Part shown: positions 53,993 through 62,848 of the stretch, one piece after another | How positions within the stretch are numbered: position 1 is the stretch's first letter | Layout: each line of letters begins with the position of its first letter | Assembly (NCBI RefSeq): GCF_003298775.1 | Contig: NZ_QNTQ01000001.1 | Span: 248,001 to 312,000, forward strand | Source: Rhodosalinus halophilus | Lineage (GTDB): Bacteria > Pseudomonadota > Alphaproteobacteria > Rhodobacterales > Rhodobacteraceae | Length of the DNA: 64,000 nucleotides | Direction of reading: 5' to 3' | Program-made: the position numbers and the translations under genes | Notes under the pieces: model-generated | Databases searched by the model: none | What the model was told of the DNA's origin: nothing | The model's input: the letters and a program-made list of their open reading frames with translations, nothing else

Positions 53993-55477
53993 TCAGTTGC
54001 GCGGGAAGGCATCGTGGAACCCGGCCTGCCGCGCCCGACCGAGCGCCCCCTGCACCTGCGACCGGTTGTCGAAGGGGCCGGCCAGCACGACCTGATAGCG
54101 CTTGCCGCCCCGGGTCATCGGCGCCAGCCGCACCGGAAGCCCCATCGACTGAAGCCGCGCCGCCGTGCGCCTTGCGTTCGACGGCACGCCGAAGGTGCCC
54201 ACCTGCACGAAACGGTGGGCGGGTCCGGTCGCCTCGGGCGCACGCGTGGGCGCCGCCTGCTGCGCCGCGGGCGTCGGGCGGGCGGCGACCTGCGTCTCGC
54301 GTGCCTCGGGCTTCGGCACCAGCCGCACGCGGCCGTCGCTGGCCACCCTGACCTGCAGTTCGTCCTTCGCGGCGAGGTAGGCGTTCTGCGTCGCCAGGTC
54401 CGTGAAGGGATAGAAGAGCCGCGGGTGCTGCGCGGTCACGTCCTCTCCGCTCGCCCGGTCGACGAGGCGGCGCGGCGTGGTGTTCGTCCAGATCAGAAGC
54501 ATCTCCGCGCGCCCGTCGAGCGTCTGTTCGGCGCGGCGCGGGTTGAGGCGGCCGTCCTTCCAGGCGGGCTCGTAGCCCTCAGGCACCTCGACCTGCGCCG
54601 AGGCGGGCTCGGGCGGCTGCCAGAGATGGCGCGGCAAGACCCGCGCCTCGCCGGAAACCGGGCGGCCCGAGACGCTGCGGTAGACCATGCCGCCATCTGC
54701 GCGCGTGCCCTGGTAGCGATAGACGCGCGCGCCCTCCGGCAACGACTCGACCTCCGAGGCGGCGATGATGCGGAAGCTGTAGGGCGGGCGGGCCTGCGGC
54801 CCGCAGCGCAGCCGCTCCCCCTCGCGCGCCACGAGGTAGCCCCGGGACAGCGCGCTTCCGCCCGGACACCCCGCGTCCGCGGCTGCCTGCGGCGCGGCCA
54901 CCACACCGGACCGCGCCGGGCGTTGCGAAGGCTGCGCCTGCCCGGCCGGCAGCGAGGCGACGGTCTCGATCGGGTCGGCGGTCGCCCGCGGGGCGGGTTG
55001 CGGTGCGCGCCGCGGAACCTGGATCCGCGTGCGCGCGGGGCGCTGGGCGGGCGGTTCTGCGCGCGGTTCGGTGCGCTGCGGCGCCGCGGCGGTCTCCGTC
55101 GGCGCGGGGGTCGCCTCCTGCTGCGGCTCGGGGCGCTCGGGCTCGGCCTCGGCAGGCGTGCTCTCGGCGACCTCGGGCTCCTGCGGGGCGGCGGGTTCCT
55201 GCGAGGTCGGCTCCGGCGCCTCGGCGAAGGTCGGCTGGAAGCCGCAGAGCTGCTCGCGGTCGCGGTTCACCCGCGGCACCCAAGTCACGTCGCCGTCGAC
55301 GCCTGCGCGGATATAGACGCAGCCGCGGCTGTCCACATACTGCCGCCCCTCGTAGGACTCGGGCGGAAACTCCGCCGGCGGACCCGCCGTGTCGAGCGTC
55401 TGCGCCAGGCCGGGCACGGCCAGCGCGACCAGACACGCGCCCAGCGCACCGCGCGAAATCACTGTCTTCAGCGTCAT
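53993..55477 (-). CDS. Secreted SPOR-domain protein
   Basis: A 494-residue exported protein with signal peptide (ISRGALGACLVALAVPGLAQ), a Cys-containing N-terminal domain (YVDSRGCVYIRAGVDG), a long Pro/Ala/Glu-rich linker (about 90-190), a middle domain of unknown type, and a C-terminal SPOR domain (about 420-494: HRFVQVGTFGVPSNARRT, then YQVVLAGPF). SPOR domains bind denuded peptidoglycan at the division site, so it probably acts in the periplasm at the septum. I choose ATG 55477; a GTG four codons earlier is in frame. Confidence 0.87.
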   Translation of the reverse strand: MTLKTVISRGALGACLVALAVPGLAQTLDTAGPPAEFPPESYEGRQYVDSRGCVYIRAGVDGDVTWVPRVNRDREQLCGFQPTFAEAPEPTSQEPAAPQEPEVAESTPAEAEPERPEPQQEATPAPTETAAAPQRTEPRAEPPAQRPARTRIQVPRRAPQPAPRATADPIETVASLPAGQAQPSQRPARSGVVAAPQAAADAGCPGGSALSRGYLVAREGERLRCGPQARPPYSFRIIAASEVESLPEGARVYRYQGTRADGGMVYRSVSGRPVSGEARVLPRHLWQPPEPASAQVEVPEGYEPAWKDGRLNPRRAEQTLDGRAEMLLIWTNTTPRRLVDRASGEDVTAQHPRLFYPFTDLATQNAYLAAKDELQVRVASDGRVRLVPKPEARETQVAARPTPAAQQAAPTRAPEATGPAHRFVQVGTFGVPSNARRTAARLQSMGLPVRLAPMTRGGKRYQVVLAGPFDNRSQVQGALGRARQAGFHDAFPRN

Positions 55478-55543
55478 GTCATCCCCCACAGATGCCTGGA
55501 AAGCATGCCGCAGGACATGCTGCGAGTAAAGCGTTGCTGTGCT

Positions 55544-56191
55544 TCATTTTGTGCCGAACATGCGATCTCCGGCGTCGCCCAGCCCGGGCAGGATATAGCC
55601 CTTGTCGTTGAGCCGCTCGTCGAGCGCGGCGGTCACGATGGGCACGTCCGGATGCGCCTCGGCCATCCGCGCGACACCCTCCGGCGCGGCGAGCAGGCAG
55701 AGAAAGCGGATGTCGCGCGCGCCGCGCTCCTTGAGCAGCTCGATCGCCTTGACCGAGGAATTGCCCGTCGCGAGCATCGGATCGACGACGATGACCAGCC
55801 GCCCGTCGAGCCCGTCGGGCACCTTGAAGTAATACTGAACGGGCTTCAGCGTGGCCTCGTCGCGATAGAGCCCGATGAAGCCCACCCGCGCCGAGGGCAC
55901 GAGTTCCAGAACGCCGTCCAGCAGCCCGTTGCCCGCGCGCAGGATCGAGATGAGCGCGAGCTTCTTGCCCGCGAGCACCGGCGCCTCCATCTCCGCGAGC
56001 GGCGTCTCGATCAGCTGCGTGGTCAGCGGCAGGTGGCGCGTGACCTCGTAGGCCAGAAGCTGGCTGATCTCGCGCAGGAGGCGGCGAAAGCCGGCGGTGG
56101 AGGTGGTCTTCTCCCGCATGTGCGTGAGCTTGTGCTGCACGAGCGGGTGATCGACGATGGTGAGCTGGTCGGGAATCGTGCGGTCTGTCAT
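55544..56191 (-). CDS. upp: Uracil phosphoribosyltransferase
   Basis: Salvages uracil with PRPP to form UMP. The 215-residue protein contains [12 protein letters not shown] near the start, the [13 protein letters not shown] loop, the PRPP motif [10 protein letters not shown] and the uracil-binding end [18 protein letters not shown]. Normal length with a six-residue leader. ATG 56191 has AAGGAC upstream. It is close to, but separated by a plus-strand methyltransferase gene from, the cdd-deoA-deoB-add operon, and completes pyrimidine salvage. Confidence 0.96.
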   Translation of the reverse strand: MTDRTIPDQLTIVDHPLVQHKLTHMREKTTSTAGFRRLLREISQLLAYEVTRHLPLTTQLIETPLAEMEAPVLAGKKLALISILRAGNGLLDGVLELVPSARVGFIGLYRDEATLKPVQYYFKVPDGLDGRLVIVVDPMLATGNSSVKAIELLKERGARDIRFLCLLAAPEGVARMAEAHPDVPIVTAALDERLNDKGYILPGLGDAGDRMFGTK

Positions 56192-56320
56192 CGGCGGGTC
56201 GTCCTTGCTGGGGCCTCCCCCCTTCGTAAGGCCGCGACACGGCGGCGCAACCCGCTTCGCGCCTCGCCGTCCTGCCGGATCCGTGCGAGACTCCACCCGC
56301 TGATCCCCACGGAGGCACCG

Positions 56321-56935
56321 ATGTCCGGCGATCCCCGCTTCTGGAACATGATCGCGCGGCGCTATGCGCGCCGCCCGCTGTCGGACAAGGCCGCCCATGC
56401 CGAAAAGCTGCGACTCGCCCGCGTGCGGCTCGCCCCCGAAGATCGCATCGTCGAGCTGGGCTGCGGGACCGGCACGACGGCGCTGGCGCTCGCGCCGCAT
56501 GTGGCGCGCATCGAGGCCTGGGACATCTCGCCCGCCATGATCGGCATCGCCCGGGAAAGGGGCGCGGGGGTGGAGAACGTCGCCTTCCAAGTCGGCGACA
56601 CGGAGGCGGCGCTGGCCACCCCCGGCGCCGACGCGATTCTCGCGCACAGCCTGCTGCATCTGCTGCCCGACTGGCGCGATACCATCGCGCGCGTCCATGC
56701 GGCGCTCCGCCCCGGCGGACGCTTCTTCTCGACCACCTTCTGTCTCGGCGGGCGCGTCCGGGCGCTGCGCCCCGTCGTGCGGGCCCTCGCTCCGCTGGGC
56801 CTGTTCCCCCCGCTGCAATGGTTCACCGCCGAAGAGCTGACCGGCGCGATGGAGGCGGCGGGCTTCGAGCTGGAGCACCGCTGGCAGCCGACGCCGGGCG
56901 CGGCGGAATTCGTCATCGCGCGCCGGCCCGGCTGA
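56321..56935 (+). CDS. SAM-dependent methyltransferase (class I)
   Basis: A 204-residue methyltransferase with motif [13 protein letters not shown], motif [10 protein letters not shown], and [13 protein letters not shown], typical of the small-molecule Methyltransf_11/25 group; FNxxA-like [14 protein letters not shown] is the leader. The acceptor is unknown. CGGAGGC precedes ATG 56321. It is the only plus-strand gene in a minus-strand nucleoside-salvage region, so probably unrelated to it. Confidence 0.88.
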   Translation: MSGDPRFWNMIARRYARRPLSDKAAHAEKLRLARVRLAPEDRIVELGCGTGTTALALAPHVARIEAWDISPAMIGIARERGAGVENVAFQVGDTEAALATPGADAILAHSLLHLLPDWRDTIARVHAALRPGGRFFSTTFCLGGRVRALRPVVRALAPLGLFPPLQWFTAEELTGAMEAAGFELEHRWQPTPGAAEFVIARRPG

Positions 56936-56955
56936 GCGAAAGGCGCCTGCCCCGG

Positions 56956-57933
56956 TCAGCCGATCCGCTCGAGCAACCGCGCGCGCAGCGCCTCGTCGCA
57001 GAAGGCCGCGCGCGCCGCGGTCCGGTTGAGCTCGGCGAAGACGTCCTCCTCCCAGCCGAAGGCGCGGTTGAGCAGCGCGTATTCGCGTACCATGTCGGTG
57101 TGGAAGAAGGGGGGATCGTCGGTCGACACCGTGACCGGGACGCCCGCCGCGCGCAGCCGGTCGATCGGATGCGCCTCCGGCGCCGGATAGAGCCCGAGCG
57201 CCAGGTTCGACCCCGGGCAGACCTCGAGCACCACGCCGCGCTCGGCCAGCCGGTCAACGAGCGCCGGATCCTCGACCGCGCGCACGCCGTGGCCGATGCG
57301 CGCGACGCCCAGTTCGAGCGCCTCGGCGACCGACTCGGGCCCTGCCCATTCGCCGGCATGCGTGGTCAGCCCCAGCCCTGCCTCGCGGGCGCAGTCGAAG
57401 GCCCAGGCGAAATCGCTCTGCCGGCCCATGCGCTCGTCGCCGCCCATGCCGAAGCCGGTGACGAACTCGCCCGCCGTCTCGGCGGCGCAGAGGGCTGCCG
57501 CCTTCGCGCGCTCGGGGCCGAAATGCCGGATGCAGGTGACGACCCCGCGCATCGCGACTCCTCGCGCCGCGTCCGCCTGCGCCGCGGCCTCCGCAATAGC
57601 CGCGACGTAGTCGCGCCAGGCGGCCACCTCGCCGCCGCCGCAGAAATCGGGGCTGAGGAAGGCCTCGGTATAGATCACCCCTGCCTCGGCGCTGCGTTCG
57701 AGCACGGCGCGCGTGAGGCGCGCGTAGTCCTCCGGCGTGCGCAGGACGCTGGTGGCCGCCTCGTAGACCTCGAGGAAATGCTTGAAGCCGTGGAAGGCAT
57801 AGGCGCCGTCGGGGCGGAAGATCCCCGAGAGATCGACATGTTTCTCGGCCGCGAGCCGGCGCACGAACTCCGGCGGCGCAGCGCCTTCGATGTGCAGGTG
57901 CAGCTCGATCTTCGGCAGCTCGGCCAGCGTCAC
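56956..57933 (-). CDS. add: Adenosine deaminase
   Basis: Zinc amidohydrolase turning adenosine into inosine. The 325-residue protein has [10 protein letters not shown] (H12, H14 metal ligands), [15 protein letters not shown] (metal His and Glu) and [11 protein letters not shown] with the catalytic Asp. An adenine deaminase role is a possible alternative. It starts with GTG 57933, seven bases after AAGGAG, overlapping the deoB stop (GTGA). It is the last gene of cdd-deoA-deoB-add. Confidence 0.92.
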   Translation of the reverse strand: MTLAELPKIELHLHIEGAAPPEFVRRLAAEKHVDLSGIFRPDGAYAFHGFKHFLEVYEAATSVLRTPEDYARLTRAVLERSAEAGVIYTEAFLSPDFCGGGEVAAWRDYVAAIAEAAAQADAARGVAMRGVVTCIRHFGPERAKAAALCAAETAGEFVTGFGMGGDERMGRQSDFAWAFDCAREAGLGLTTHAGEWAGPESVAEALELGVARIGHGVRAVEDPALVDRLAERGVVLEVCPGSNLALGLYPAPEAHPIDRLRAAGVPVTVSTDDPPFFHTDMVREYALLNRAFGWEEDVFAELNRTAARAAFCDEALRARLLERIG

Positions 57934-59141
57934 AGAAAGCTCCTTCCCGGTCCCTGCGCGGGCACGCCCAGATGCGCGGCCACGCTCGCGGCCACATCGG
58001 CGAAGGCGACGCACCCGAGGCTGCCCTTCCCGACCCCCGCGCAGAGCACCGGCACCCGTTCCCGCGTGTGGTCGGTGCCCGTCCAGGTGGGGTCGTTGCC
58101 GTGATCCGCGGTCAGGAGCAAGAGGTCGCCCTCGCGCAGCCGCGGCAGCAGCCGCCCAAGCGCCCCGTCGAACCACTCCAGCGCGCGAGCATAACCCGAC
58201 ACGTTGCGCCGATGCCCCCAGAGGCTGTCGAACTCGACGAAATTGGCGAAGGTCAGGCTGCCCTCGGGCGCCCCGTCGACGCAGTCGCCGAGATGGGCCA
58301 TCAGCTCGGCATCGGTCCCCTTCCGCAGCGCGTCGATGCCCGACATCGAGAAGATGTCGCCGATCTTGCCCAGGCCGATCACCCGTCCCCCGGCCTGCTG
58401 CACCCAGTTGGTCAGCACCGGCGCCGGCGGCGCCATGGCGTAGTCGCGACGGTTGCCCGTGCGGGTGAACCCGCCCCCGGGATCGCCCAAGAAGGGCCGC
58501 GCGATCACGCGGCCCACCCGAATCGCGTGCAGCCGCGGGGCGAGCGCCTCGCACAGCGCCAGCAGCCGGTCGAGGCCGAAGGCCTCTTCGTGCGCCGCGA
58601 TCTGAAAGACGCTGTCGGCCGAGGTGTAGCAGATCGGCCAGCCCGTGCGCAGATGCTCCGCGCCGAGACGCGCGAGGATCTCGGTGCCCGAGGCGTGGCA
58701 GTTGCCGAGGATGCCTTCCGTGCCCGCCAGCCGGCAGACCTCGGCCACCAGATCGTCGGGAAACGCGGGCACGGTGTCCGGGAAATGGGTCCATTCCCAC
58801 GGCACCGGCAGGCCCGCGAGCTCCCAGTGCCCCGAGGGCGTGTCCTTGCCCGCGCTCGCCTCGGTCGCCGCGCCCCACAGACCCTCCGATGCGCCCCCGA
58901 GGCCCGGCGCCTCCTCGCCGCTGGCGAGCCGCACGGCGGCGCCCAGCCCCAGCCCGTCCAGCACCGGAAGGTGCAGCGGCCCGCTGCGGCCCTCCTCGGC
59001 CTGCCCGCGCGCGCAGGCCTGCGCGATATGCGCGACGGTATTGGCGCCGGTGTCCGGGCGACCCGCATTGAAGAAGCGATGCGCATCCGGCGCGCCGCCG
59101 ATCCCGAGGCTGTCCATCACGACCAGAAAGGCGCGCGTCAC
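57930..59141 (-). CDS. deoB: Phosphopentomutase
   Basis: Interconverts (deoxy)ribose 1- and 5-phosphate, linking nucleoside cleavage to central metabolism. The 403-residue alkaline-phosphatase-fold enzyme has VVMDSLGIGGAPDA near the start (first metal Asp), GKDTPSGHWE with the phospho-Thr (typical of DeoB), and TADHGNDPTWTGTDHTRE with metal ligands. It starts with GTG at 59141, overlapping the deoA stop by four bases, and overlaps add by four. Confidence 0.96.
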   Translation of the reverse strand: MTRAFLVVMDSLGIGGAPDAHRFFNAGRPDTGANTVAHIAQACARGQAEEGRSGPLHLPVLDGLGLGAAVRLASGEEAPGLGGASEGLWGAATEASAGKDTPSGHWELAGLPVPWEWTHFPDTVPAFPDDLVAEVCRLAGTEGILGNCHASGTEILARLGAEHLRTGWPICYTSADSVFQIAAHEEAFGLDRLLALCEALAPRLHAIRVGRVIARPFLGDPGGGFTRTGNRRDYAMAPPAPVLTNWVQQAGGRVIGLGKIGDIFSMSGIDALRKGTDAELMAHLGDCVDGAPEGSLTFANFVEFDSLWGHRRNVSGYARALEWFDGALGRLLPRLREGDLLLLTADHGNDPTWTGTDHTRERVPVLCAGVGKGSLGCVAFADVAASVAAHLGVPAQGPGRSFL

Positions 59142-60442
59142 GGCGCCACACGCTCCGCCACAAGCGGCGGCGCTTCCCCGGCCGCCCCCAGCCGGATCGC
59201 CGCGCGCACCGCGCGCACGGCGGCCTCCGCCTGGCCCTCGCGCGCGGCATGGACGCGGGCGAGGGGCTGCCCCTTGTCCACGCGCGCGCCCAGGGCCACG
59301 ACCTCCGACAACCCCACCGCCGGGTCCACGCGGTCGCTCTCGACCTTGCGCCCGCCGCCCAGATCCACGACGGCGAGACCCAGCGCCTCGCCGTCGATCG
59401 CGGCGACATGCCCCGCCCCGGTCGCGGGAACCTCACGGATCACCGGCGCCTCGGGCAGGAAGCGCCGCCAGTCCTCGACGAAGGCCACGGGCCCGCCCAT
59501 CGCCGCCACCATCCGGCCGAAGCGCTCCGCCGCCGCGCCCGAGGCGATCGCCTCGGCGATGCGGCCCGCGCCCTCGGCCGCCTCGCCCGCCCCGCCGGCG
59601 CGCGCCAGCGCCTCGCCGCCCAGCGCGACGGTCAGATCATGCAGCCGCCCCCGGGCCGCACCGGTGAGCACCTTAAGCGCCTCCTCCACCTCGAGCGCGT
59701 TGCCCAGTGCCGGCGCGAGCGGCTGGCTCATGTCGGTAACCAGCGCCGAGGTCCGGCAGCCGGCGGCGTTGGCCGTCGCGACGAGCGCCGCGGCCAGCGC
59801 CTCTGCCGCCTCGCGCGTTTTCATGAAGGCGCCCGAGCCCAGCTTGACGTCGAGCACCAGCGCGTCGAGCCCGGCCGCGAGTTTCTTCGACAGGATCGAG
59901 GCGGTAATCAGGTCGAGGCTCTCCACCGTGCCGGTCACGTCGCGCACGGCGTAGAGCCGCCGGTCGGCCGGCGCGAGCTCGGCGCTCGCCGCGGCGATGG
60001 CGCAACCCGCGCGGGCGACCACCTGGCGGAGCTGGCGCTCCTCCAGATCCACGCGCAGCCCCGGAATCGCCTCCATCTTGTCGAGCGTGCCGCCGGTATG
60101 CCCCAGCCCCCGCCCCGAGATCATCGGCACGAAGACGCCGCAGGCCGCGAGCGCAGGCGCCAGAACGAGGCTCACGCAGTCGCCCACACCGCCCGTCGAA
60201 TGCTTGTCGACGACCGGCCCGTCGAGATCCCAGGCCAGCACCCGCCCGCTGTCGCGCATCGCCAGCGTCAGCGCCGTGCGGGCCTCCGGCGAGAGCGGCG
60301 CGCGGCAGACCCCCATGGCGAAGGCGCCCGCCTGCGCGTCGGACATCCGCCCGTCGGCCAGCGCCGCCGCGGCCCAGGCCAGCGCCTCGGGCGCCGGCGC
60401 CTCGCCCCTGCGGAGCGCCGAGAGAAGCGCGCGCGCCTCCAT
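59138..60442 (-). CDS. deoA: Thymidine phosphorylase
   Basis: Cleaves thymidine with phosphate to thymine and deoxyribose 1-phosphate. The 434-residue protein has the phosphate site DKHSTGGVGD, SGRGLGHTGGTLDKMEAIPG (the diagnostic glycine loop), SILSKKLAAG and DVKLGSGAFMK. Length is normal. Its ATG follows the cdd stop with no gap, and its stop overlaps deoB, so the three enzymes are translationally coupled. Confidence 0.96.
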   Translation of the reverse strand: MEARALLSALRRGEAPAPEALAWAAAALADGRMSDAQAGAFAMGVCRAPLSPEARTALTLAMRDSGRVLAWDLDGPVVDKHSTGGVGDCVSLVLAPALAACGVFVPMISGRGLGHTGGTLDKMEAIPGLRVDLEERQLRQVVARAGCAIAAASAELAPADRRLYAVRDVTGTVESLDLITASILSKKLAAGLDALVLDVKLGSGAFMKTREAAEALAAALVATANAAGCRTSALVTDMSQPLAPALGNALEVEEALKVLTGAARGRLHDLTVALGGEALARAGGAGEAAEGAGRIAEAIASGAAAERFGRMVAAMGGPVAFVEDWRRFLPEAPVIREVPATGAGHVAAIDGEALGLAVVDLGGGRKVESDRVDPAVGLSEVVALGARVDKGQPLARVHAAREGQAEAAVRAVRAAIRLGAAGEAPPLVAERVAP

Positions 60443-60835
60443 TCAGTCGGTGGCCATGTGCGCGGTCCCGAAGGCGCCGGGCAGCAACGCGCCCAGCGTC
60501 ATCCGCCGCTCCGCACCGGCGGTCGTCGCCATGACCACCACCACGTCGGACGCCGCGAACTCGGCCAGACGCTGCCGGCAGCCGCCGCAGGGCGAGACCG
60601 GCTGCGGACTGTCGGCCACGACATAGACCTCCGCGATCCGGGTCTCACCCGCCGCCACCATGGCCGCGATCGCCCCCGCCTCGGCGCAGGTGCCCTCCGG
60701 GTAGGACACGTTCTCGACGTTGCAGCCCACATGCAAACCGCCGCCCGCGCCGCGCAAGGCAGCACCGACCGCGAAGCCCGAGTAGGGTGCGTGCGCCCGC
60801 GCACGCACCGCCAGCGCCGCCTCGCGAAGATCCAT
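60443..60835 (-). CDS. cdd: Cytidine deaminase
   Basis: Deaminates cytidine and deoxycytidine to uridines. The 130-residue protein is the small tetrameric type with zinc ligands in TCAEAGAI (Cys-Ala-Glu) and SPCGGCRQRLAEF (two Cys), and ARAHAPYSGFAVGAAL near the start. AGGGAGG precedes ATG 60835. It heads the operon cdd-deoA-deoB-add, which turns nucleosides into bases plus pentose phosphates; the free bases can return through Upp. Confidence 0.96.
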   Translation of the reverse strand: MDLREAALAVRARAHAPYSGFAVGAALRGAGGGLHVGCNVENVSYPEGTCAEAGAIAAMVAAGETRIAEVYVVADSPQPVSPCGGCRQRLAEFAASDVVVVMATTAGAERRMTLGALLPGAFGTAHMATD

Positions 60836-60938
60836 CACAGCCTCCCTGTCACACCCGGACCCACAGTCTTGCGGCGGGTAGAGGCGCGTTGCAAGCGCCT
60901 CCGGGGACGCGGTCAGCAATCGCGCGCCCGCCCCCGGT

Positions 60939-61001
60939 CTTCTCCTTGCGTCAAATATCCCGGGGGAGTCGCGCGTCCCGCGCGACGGGGGCAGCGCCCC
61001 C
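60939..61001 (+). repeat. Dispersed intergenic repeat, copy E
   Basis: CTTCTCCTTGCGTC, AAATATCCCGGGGGAGT, then GTCGCGCG/CGCGCGAC-like arms and GGGGGCAGCGCCCCC. Nearly the same as copy A through the AAATA block, both hairpins and the closing G/C run. It lies between the asnB stop and the cdd start, both minus-strand genes. Confidence 0.75.
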
Positions 61002-61051
61002 ACCGCACGAAGTGCCAGAAGACGTGCGGCCGCAAGGCCGCGCCGCTTGGC

Positions 61052-62569
61052 TCACGCCGCGGTGACCCGCGCCGCGCTCTCCCAGGTGCCGGCGTTCTCG
61101 AGGATGCGCTCGGGCGTCTCGAAGGCCTCGCGCAGAAGCCGCTCGTAGAGCGCGCCCTCCGACGCGCGGTCGAGCGGCGCCTCCTCGCCGGAGACGATCC
61201 GCAGCGCCTCCTCCAGCGCGGCCACGGTGCCCGAGCCCTCGTCGAACTGCGCCTTCTTGCGCCAGACGAGGCTCTCGGGCAGCAGGTCGGCCACCGCCTT
61301 GCGCAGGATCCATTTCTCCGTCGTCTCGCCCGTGCTCTCGACCGCCTCCGGGTCGGTGCGCCGCATCTTCAGCGTGGCGGGGATCGACTGCGCGAAGTCG
61401 ATCAGGTCGCGGTCGAGGAAGGGCGTGCGCGCCTCCAGGCTCTCGGCCATGGTCACCCGGTCCACGCGCTGCAGGTTGATGTTGTGCATCGCGTTGAGCG
61501 AGCGGGTGAGCTCCTGCGCGAGCTCGTGGGGGTGGTCGGCATACCCGTGGTGGTAGGTGTAACCGGCGAAGAGCTCGTCCGCCCCCTCGCCCGTCAGCAC
61601 CGCCTTGACGTGGCGCGCGGCGAGGCGGGCGGCGAAATGCGTCGGCACCGCGGAGCGCACGAGGTCCACGTCGGCGCTTTCGAGGTGGTAGATCACATGC
61701 GGCAGCACGCGGGCAACGTCCTCTGCCGTGAAGACCTCCTCGTAATGGTCCGAGCCGATGTGCGCGGCCACCTCGCGGGCGGCGCGCAGGTCGTCGCTGC
61801 CCTCGGTCCCCACCGCGAAGGTCTTGAGCCGGTAAGGAGAAAGCCGCGCGGCCAGCGCCGCGATGATCGAGCTGTCGAGCCCGCCGGAGAGGAAGCTGCC
61901 CACCTCCACGTCGGCGACCATCCACTTCGCCACCGCCTCTTCCAGCACCAGCCGCAATTCGCCCGCGACCGCCTCGATGTCGAGCCCCGGCTCCTCCTCG
62001 GCCGCGCCGTGGGGCGTGCGATACCATTGCCGCATCCCGTCGTGGCTGTCGTAGAGCATGCCCGGCGGGATCGACTCGACGTGGTCCACCTCGATCCCGT
62101 CGAAGGCCTTGAGTTCGCTGGCGAAAGCCACACCCTCGCCGATGCGCGCCATGTAGAGCGGCTTGATGCCGAGCGGATCGCGCGCGGCGATGATCCGGTT
62201 CCGCGTCGCCAGCACGAAGGCGAACATGCCGTCGAGCTTCGCGATCCAGCGCAGCTCGCCGGTGCGGAAGAGATGCAGGATCGACTCGCTGTCGCTCTCG
62301 GTCTCGAAGGCCGATTCGCCCAGGATCGCGCGCAGGTCGGCGTGGTTGTAGATCTCGCCGTTGGCGACCAGCAGGTCGCCCTTGTCCCAGATCGGCTGGC
62401 GCCCGTCCTGGGGCCCGATGATCGAGAGGCGACAATGCGCCATGACGACCGGCGCCCCCTGCCCGCGCACCACCTCGACCGCGTCGGGGCCGCGATGGGC
62501 GATCCTGCGCACCATCCTCTGGGCCAGATCCTCGTCGCCGATCTTCCACAGGCACACGAATCCGCACAT
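61052..62569 (-). CDS. asnB: Asparagine synthetase, glutamine-hydrolysing
   Basis: Makes asparagine from aspartate, ATP and glutamine. The 505-residue protein begins MCGFVC so C2 is the glutaminase nucleophile. HRGPDA, RLSIIG and NGEIYNH are glutaminase-domain motifs; the synthetase domain (from about 200) has the PP-loop SGGLDSS and TGEGADELFAGYTYH. Shorter than the 590-residue types but like E. coli AsnB. GCGGAGCG precedes ATG 62569. It stands alone, followed by repeat copy E. Confidence 0.95.
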   Translation of the reverse strand: MCGFVCLWKIGDEDLAQRMVRRIAHRGPDAVEVVRGQGAPVVMAHCRLSIIGPQDGRQPIWDKGDLLVANGEIYNHADLRAILGESAFETESDSESILHLFRTGELRWIAKLDGMFAFVLATRNRIIAARDPLGIKPLYMARIGEGVAFASELKAFDGIEVDHVESIPPGMLYDSHDGMRQWYRTPHGAAEEEPGLDIEAVAGELRLVLEEAVAKWMVADVEVGSFLSGGLDSSIIAALAARLSPYRLKTFAVGTEGSDDLRAAREVAAHIGSDHYEEVFTAEDVARVLPHVIYHLESADVDLVRSAVPTHFAARLAARHVKAVLTGEGADELFAGYTYHHGYADHPHELAQELTRSLNAMHNINLQRVDRVTMAESLEARTPFLDRDLIDFAQSIPATLKMRRTDPEAVESTGETTEKWILRKAVADLLPESLVWRKKAQFDEGSGTVAALEEALRIVSGEEAPLDRASEGALYERLLREAFETPERILENAGTWESAARVTAA

Positions 62570-62848
62570 CGCTCCGCTCTCTCGCTGCGCCCCGCCGACG
62601 CCACCGCCGCCGGGCGCGAAAGCGCCCGGCCGGACGGCGGGTCGATATGGGGCTGGGGCTGTTCGTGCCTCCTAGGGTAAGGGCTCCCGCCCCCCGCACA
62701 AGGGCGCAGGCGACGGATTCCCGTCACGAAATGTCGCTTTTCGACCTTTCGCGGGGTGCGCCTCTGCGCCACTGCCGGACAGCGCGCGCCCGTTGCACCG
62801 TTTCGGGAACTGGACGACAGTGCCTCCGCCAGAGGGAGGAGCCCGCCC

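Noticed and set aside
60783-60812. AGTAGGGTGCGTGCGCCCGC-like stretch resembling the hairpin at 41992
   Set aside because: It lies inside the cdd coding region and encodes the conserved VRARAHAPYS start of cytidine deaminase; the right arm does not match beyond GCACGCACC, so it is coincidence.
59249-62680. A plus-strand open frame of more than 1100 codons opposite deoA, cdd and asnB
   Set aside because: The composition is repetitive Arg/Gly/His without motifs, while the opposite strand encodes three well-known enzymes.
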